Assembly (NCBI GenBank): GCA_024654485.1
Contig: JANLHO010000012.1
Location: forward strand, 1 to 12,847
Length of the DNA: 12,847 bases
Direction: 5' to 3'
From: Patescibacteria group bacterium
Lineage (GTDB): Bacteria > Patescibacteriota > Minisyncoccia > Phycocordibacterales > UBA2100
How positions within the stretch are numbered: position 1 is the first letter of the stretch; each line of letters opens with the position of its first letter. The position numbers and the translations under genes are program-made. Under the pieces are notes generated by a model, which was given only the letters and a program-made list of their open reading frames with translations, was not told the origin of the DNA and did no database searches. Shown piece by piece: positions 11,358 through 12,847 of the stretch.

Positions 11358-12119
11358 CTAGGTCTCGGGATTTCGAGACCCCAAGCCCCACATAAAATCA
11401 AAATAGGCGCTGAGCGTATTGGAGAATTGCTTGCTTTCAATTATAAAACCGAAATTCTCCTCCTTAGTTGAGACCATCGCTACCTTGTGGTCATAAATCA
11501 TAATCATGGCCGCGTGGAAAACATGCGGGGGCAGGTAGCGCACGCAGCGTTTTAGCTTCGGATTTTCCATCCCCCTCTCTTGTGTGTATATATCCCCAGA
11601 CACAGGGTGCAAATCACGTGCCGTGATGCCGCGCGCAACCCTCTTTTTTATATAGTCTTTAATGAACGCATCTCCCACGGCGGCGATATGGTCCTTCACG
11701 CGGACGATTTGTCTGACCTGCTTGGACTTGCACTCCAGAATGTCACCGTAAATTTTCTTAATGCCATCCCTTCCTTCAAAGAAGGTTATCTTCGGTCTAG
11801 CGTGACGCGTAAGGAACAATTCCGACAATCCCGGCAGGGCTTCTTCAACTTTCCGTTTCTTATCTTCCTGTAATGAGAGAACGACTTCAGGATTTACCGC
11901 CCTGTACAGTTTCGTTTTCCCCTTGTAACTGCTCACTATCAGGCCCATGGAAACCAATTCGTCTACCACGCCATAGGTCGTTGTTCTCTTGATCTGGGCC
12001 TGCCGCGCGATTGCCGGCACTTTCGCCGGGCCTAACTCCAAGCAGGCGATATAGACACCTGCCTGTTTTTCATCAAGACCCGATGACATCAAAGCTCTTT
12101 TGTACATATTTTCCGACAA
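11358..12119 (-). CDS. TrmB-family transcriptional regulator
   Basis: 253 residues. The N-terminal winged helix (about 6-75) has the TrmB pattern: LMSSGLDEKQAGVYIACLEL, then VPAIARQAQIKRTTTYGVVD as the HTH, and a wing (GLIVSSYKGKTKLYRAVNP). A charged helix (about 83-97) links to a C-terminal domain (108 onward, KITFFEGRDGIKKIY) of the type found in many archaeal and CPR TrmB proteins, whose ligand is unknown. The start is TTG 12119, chosen because GGGAG (12131-12127) lies seven bases upstream; ATG 12107 is the alternative. A perfect palindrome GACAATTATTGTC (12115-12127) covers the start region and may be its own operator. Divergent from the gene at 12253. Confidence 0.88.
   Translation of the reverse strand: MSENMYKRALMSSGLDEKQAGVYIACLELGPAKVPAIARQAQIKRTTTYGVVDELVSMGLIVSSYKGKTKLYRAVNPEVVLSLQEDKKRKVEEALPGLSELFLTRHARPKITFFEGRDGIKKIYGDILECKSKQVRQIVRVKDHIAAVGDAFIKDYIKKRVARGITARDLHPVSGDIYTQERGMENPKLKRCVRYLPPHVFHAAMIMIYDHKVAMVSTKEENFGFIIESKQFSNTLSAYFDFMWGLGSRNPET
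11361..11380. terminator. hairpin at the convergent DksA-like/TrmB junction
   Basis: GGTCTCG (11361-11367) / CGAGACC (11374-11380) with loop GGATTT, perfect 7 bp. It lies in the last codons of the TrmB-like gene and just after the DksA-like stop. There is no T-tract on either strand. Confidence 0.45.
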
Positions 12120-12145
12120 TTATTGTCTCCCGATATAATCTTATA
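12115..12145 (-). promoter_or_regulatory. trmB-like promoter, Shine-Dalgarno and palindromic operator candidate
   Basis: Minus strand -10 TATAAG (12145-12140), Shine-Dalgarno GGGAG (12131-12127), then the palindrome GACAAT-T-ATTGTC (12127-12115) covering the spacer and the TTG start. A repressor bound there would block transcription start clearance; autoregulation is common in this family. Confidence 0.5.
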
Positions 12146-12171
12146 CAAAGCCGTTTACTGTGGTCAGGCAA

Positions 12172-12177
12172 TATAAT
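12172..12177 (+). promoter_or_regulatory. -10 of the small gene at 12253
   Basis: TATAAT, consensus, about 75 bases before ATG 12253 and divergent from the trmB-like promoter. No good -35. The leader between holds TCGCA-CAA-TGCGA (12211-12223) and AGACC/GGTCT (12226-12240). Confidence 0.4.
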
Positions 12178-12252
12178 AGTACATTACTCACGACAAATTT
12201 CCAGTATGGCTCGCACAATGCGAACAGACCATGGTGGTCTTTGGAGAGCGAG

Positions 12253-12441
12253 ATGAATAGCACCGATAAGGGGCGATCCTGGGATCGTAACGAGCTGGAA
12301 GCACTGGCGCTTCGATACGAGCGGGACGAGCATTCAACCAGAAATGAATATGATTTCGTGCGCGGTGGACTCATGGCGCTGGACGAGTTCGACTGCGCCA
12401 GGGTCGTCTATACCAAAGGGAAAGGCTGGAAGCCGCTCTGA
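12253..12441 (+). CDS. small hypothetical protein (62 aa)
   Basis: Family not recognised. Charged, helical-looking protein: DRNELEALALRYERDEHSTR, then EYDFVRGGLMALDEF and a basic end (VVYTKGKGWKPL). Cytosolic, no membrane segment. ATG 12253 was chosen over ATG 12160 because GGAG (12243-12246) sits six bases upstream and the extra 31 residues look non-coding. A strong terminator at 12467-12510 follows, so it is a single-gene transcript. Being divergent from the TrmB-like gene, it may be under that regulator's control (inference). Confidence 0.65.
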   Translation: MNSTDKGRSWDRNELEALALRYERDEHSTRNEYDFVRGGLMALDEFDCARVVYTKGKGWKPL

Positions 12442-12466
12442 TTCCGACACCCTCTGTTCTTTCTTC

Positions 12467-12510
12467 GTCGCCCGATGGCAACATCGGGCGACTCTCTTTA
12501 TCTCTATTTT
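12467..12510 (+). terminator. strong intrinsic terminator
   Basis: GTCGCCCGATG (12467-12477) and CATCGGGCGAC (12482-12492) form a perfect 11-bp stem with a GCAA (GNRA) tetraloop, followed by a T-rich tail to 12510. It ends the transcript of the small gene at 12253. Confidence 0.92.
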
Positions 12511-12591
12511 CGTGAACTCCAAGACTGTGGACGGTGAAAAAGCTGTTTCGGGGTTTGCGTGTGTATTCTCGGCTAAAGGTCGCGCAAAACT

Positions 12592-12600
12592 TGATACAAT
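12592..12600 (+). promoter_or_regulatory. extended -10 promoter of the comM-like gene
   Basis: TGA TACAAT; six bases (GCATCG) later comes an in-frame GTG (12607) directly before ATG 12610. The leaderless spacing seen elsewhere therefore points to GTG 12607 as a possible start. Confidence 0.55.
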
Positions 12601-12609
12601 GCATCGGTG

Positions 12610-12847
12610 ATGTCGGATATGTCGGTAGAATCCGGATTCGCGCGTGTCTTCGGCGCTCAGCCGATGCTCCCTGCGGCTGCGGTCGTCTCAGTAGAATGCG
12701 ACATCGTGCGCGGTCTTCATGCTTTCACCATCGTGGGGCTGCCGGACAAATCCGTGGAGGAGGCGAAAGACAGGATAGCGGCGGCGATAAAAAATACCCA
12801 TCCGACAAGCCCGGAGCAGACCGACTATGATCTGGAATCGCCCAAGC
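12610..12847 (+). CDS. comM: ComM/YifB-family Mg-chelatase-like AAA+ ATPase, N-terminal fragment
   Basis: Only the first 79 residues are in the window; the frame is open at the edge. The ChlI-like N-terminal domain is recognisable: VECDIVRGLHAFTIVGLPDK with the family's GLPxFxIVGLP pattern, then SVEEAKDRIAAAIKNT, the usual EAKDR(I/V)xxAI helix. ComM is a hexameric helicase that promotes branch migration during natural transformation in Vibrio and Haemophilus; the CPR homologue is widely annotated as YifB/ComM and would fit DNA uptake through type IV pili. The Walker motifs lie beyond the window. Start ATG 12610; GTG 12607 directly upstream fits the leaderless promoter spacing better. Confidence 0.9.
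   Translation, partial: MSDMSVESGFARVFGAQPMLPAAAVVSVECDIVRGLHAFTIVGLPDKSVEEAKDRIAAAIKNTHPTSPEQTDYDLESPK

Noticed and set aside
12160..12252. Upstream extension of the 12253 gene
   Set aside because: It begins before the -10 box at 12172, and a clear Shine-Dalgarno supports the start at 12253.

Overview
The window looks like a chromosomal piece of a Candidate Phyla Radiation bacterium (Patescibacteria, probably the Parcubacteria/Paceibacteria side). This is inferred from compact single-copy housekeeping genes, heavy use of ATA for isoleucine, a TrmB-type regulator, a NYN/LabA-type nuclease next to S15, a large proline-rich single-pass membrane protein and many small palindromic repeats inside and between genes. 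TGA acts as a stop (2236-2238, followed by a strong terminator), so the code is standard 11 and not the Gracilibacteria/SR1 code. No phage, transposase, CRISPR, rRNA or tRNA was recognised.

Layout: 1-50, tail of an upstream plus-strand gene; 53-113, terminator; 114-572, a gap with no convincing gene, AT-rich first and strongly C-rich later; 573-1388 (-), exonuclease III; 1552-1821 (+) and 2029-2238 (+), two small unknown proteins; 2295-3515 (-), RarA AAA+ ATPase; 3529-3664, inverted-repeat element; 3729-4235 (+), membrane-anchored FKBP; 4357-5022 (-), unknown membrane protein; 5023-5380, repeat-rich gap; 5381-5647 (+), ribosomal protein S15; 5752-6384 (+), NYN nuclease; 6425-7048 (-), YrbL-like degenerate kinase; 7196-9409 (+), PNPase; 9366-10955 (+), proline-rich membrane protein overlapping pnp; 10992-11351 (+), DksA/TraR zinc finger; 11358-12119 (-), TrmB regulator; 12253-12441 (+), small unknown; 12610 to the end (+), ComM/YifB ATPase, cut by the window edge.

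Functional themes: RNA metabolism and translation (S15, NYN nuclease, PNPase, possibly the DksA-like factor), DNA repair and uptake (exonuclease III, RarA, ComM), and envelope/protein folding (FKBP, the coupled proline-rich protein).

The most interesting signals are not a gene cassette. (1) A promoter pattern recurs: an extended -10 (TGn plus a TATAAT-like hexamer) ends six or seven bases before the start codon at several unrelated genes, so leaderless mRNAs are predicted, while genes inside a transcript (9366) or with a short leader (12119, 12253) keep a Shine-Dalgarno. (2) Three families of short repeats occur: GTCCGC/GCGGAC palindromes that sit in frame inside rarA and xth, a four-unit heptanucleotide NNAACAG array (once inside rarA, twice inverted between rpsO and the NYN gene), and a GCAAAAC...GTTGGTG element with five copies in intergenic DNA. 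I did not find a recognisable new defence or biosynthetic system.
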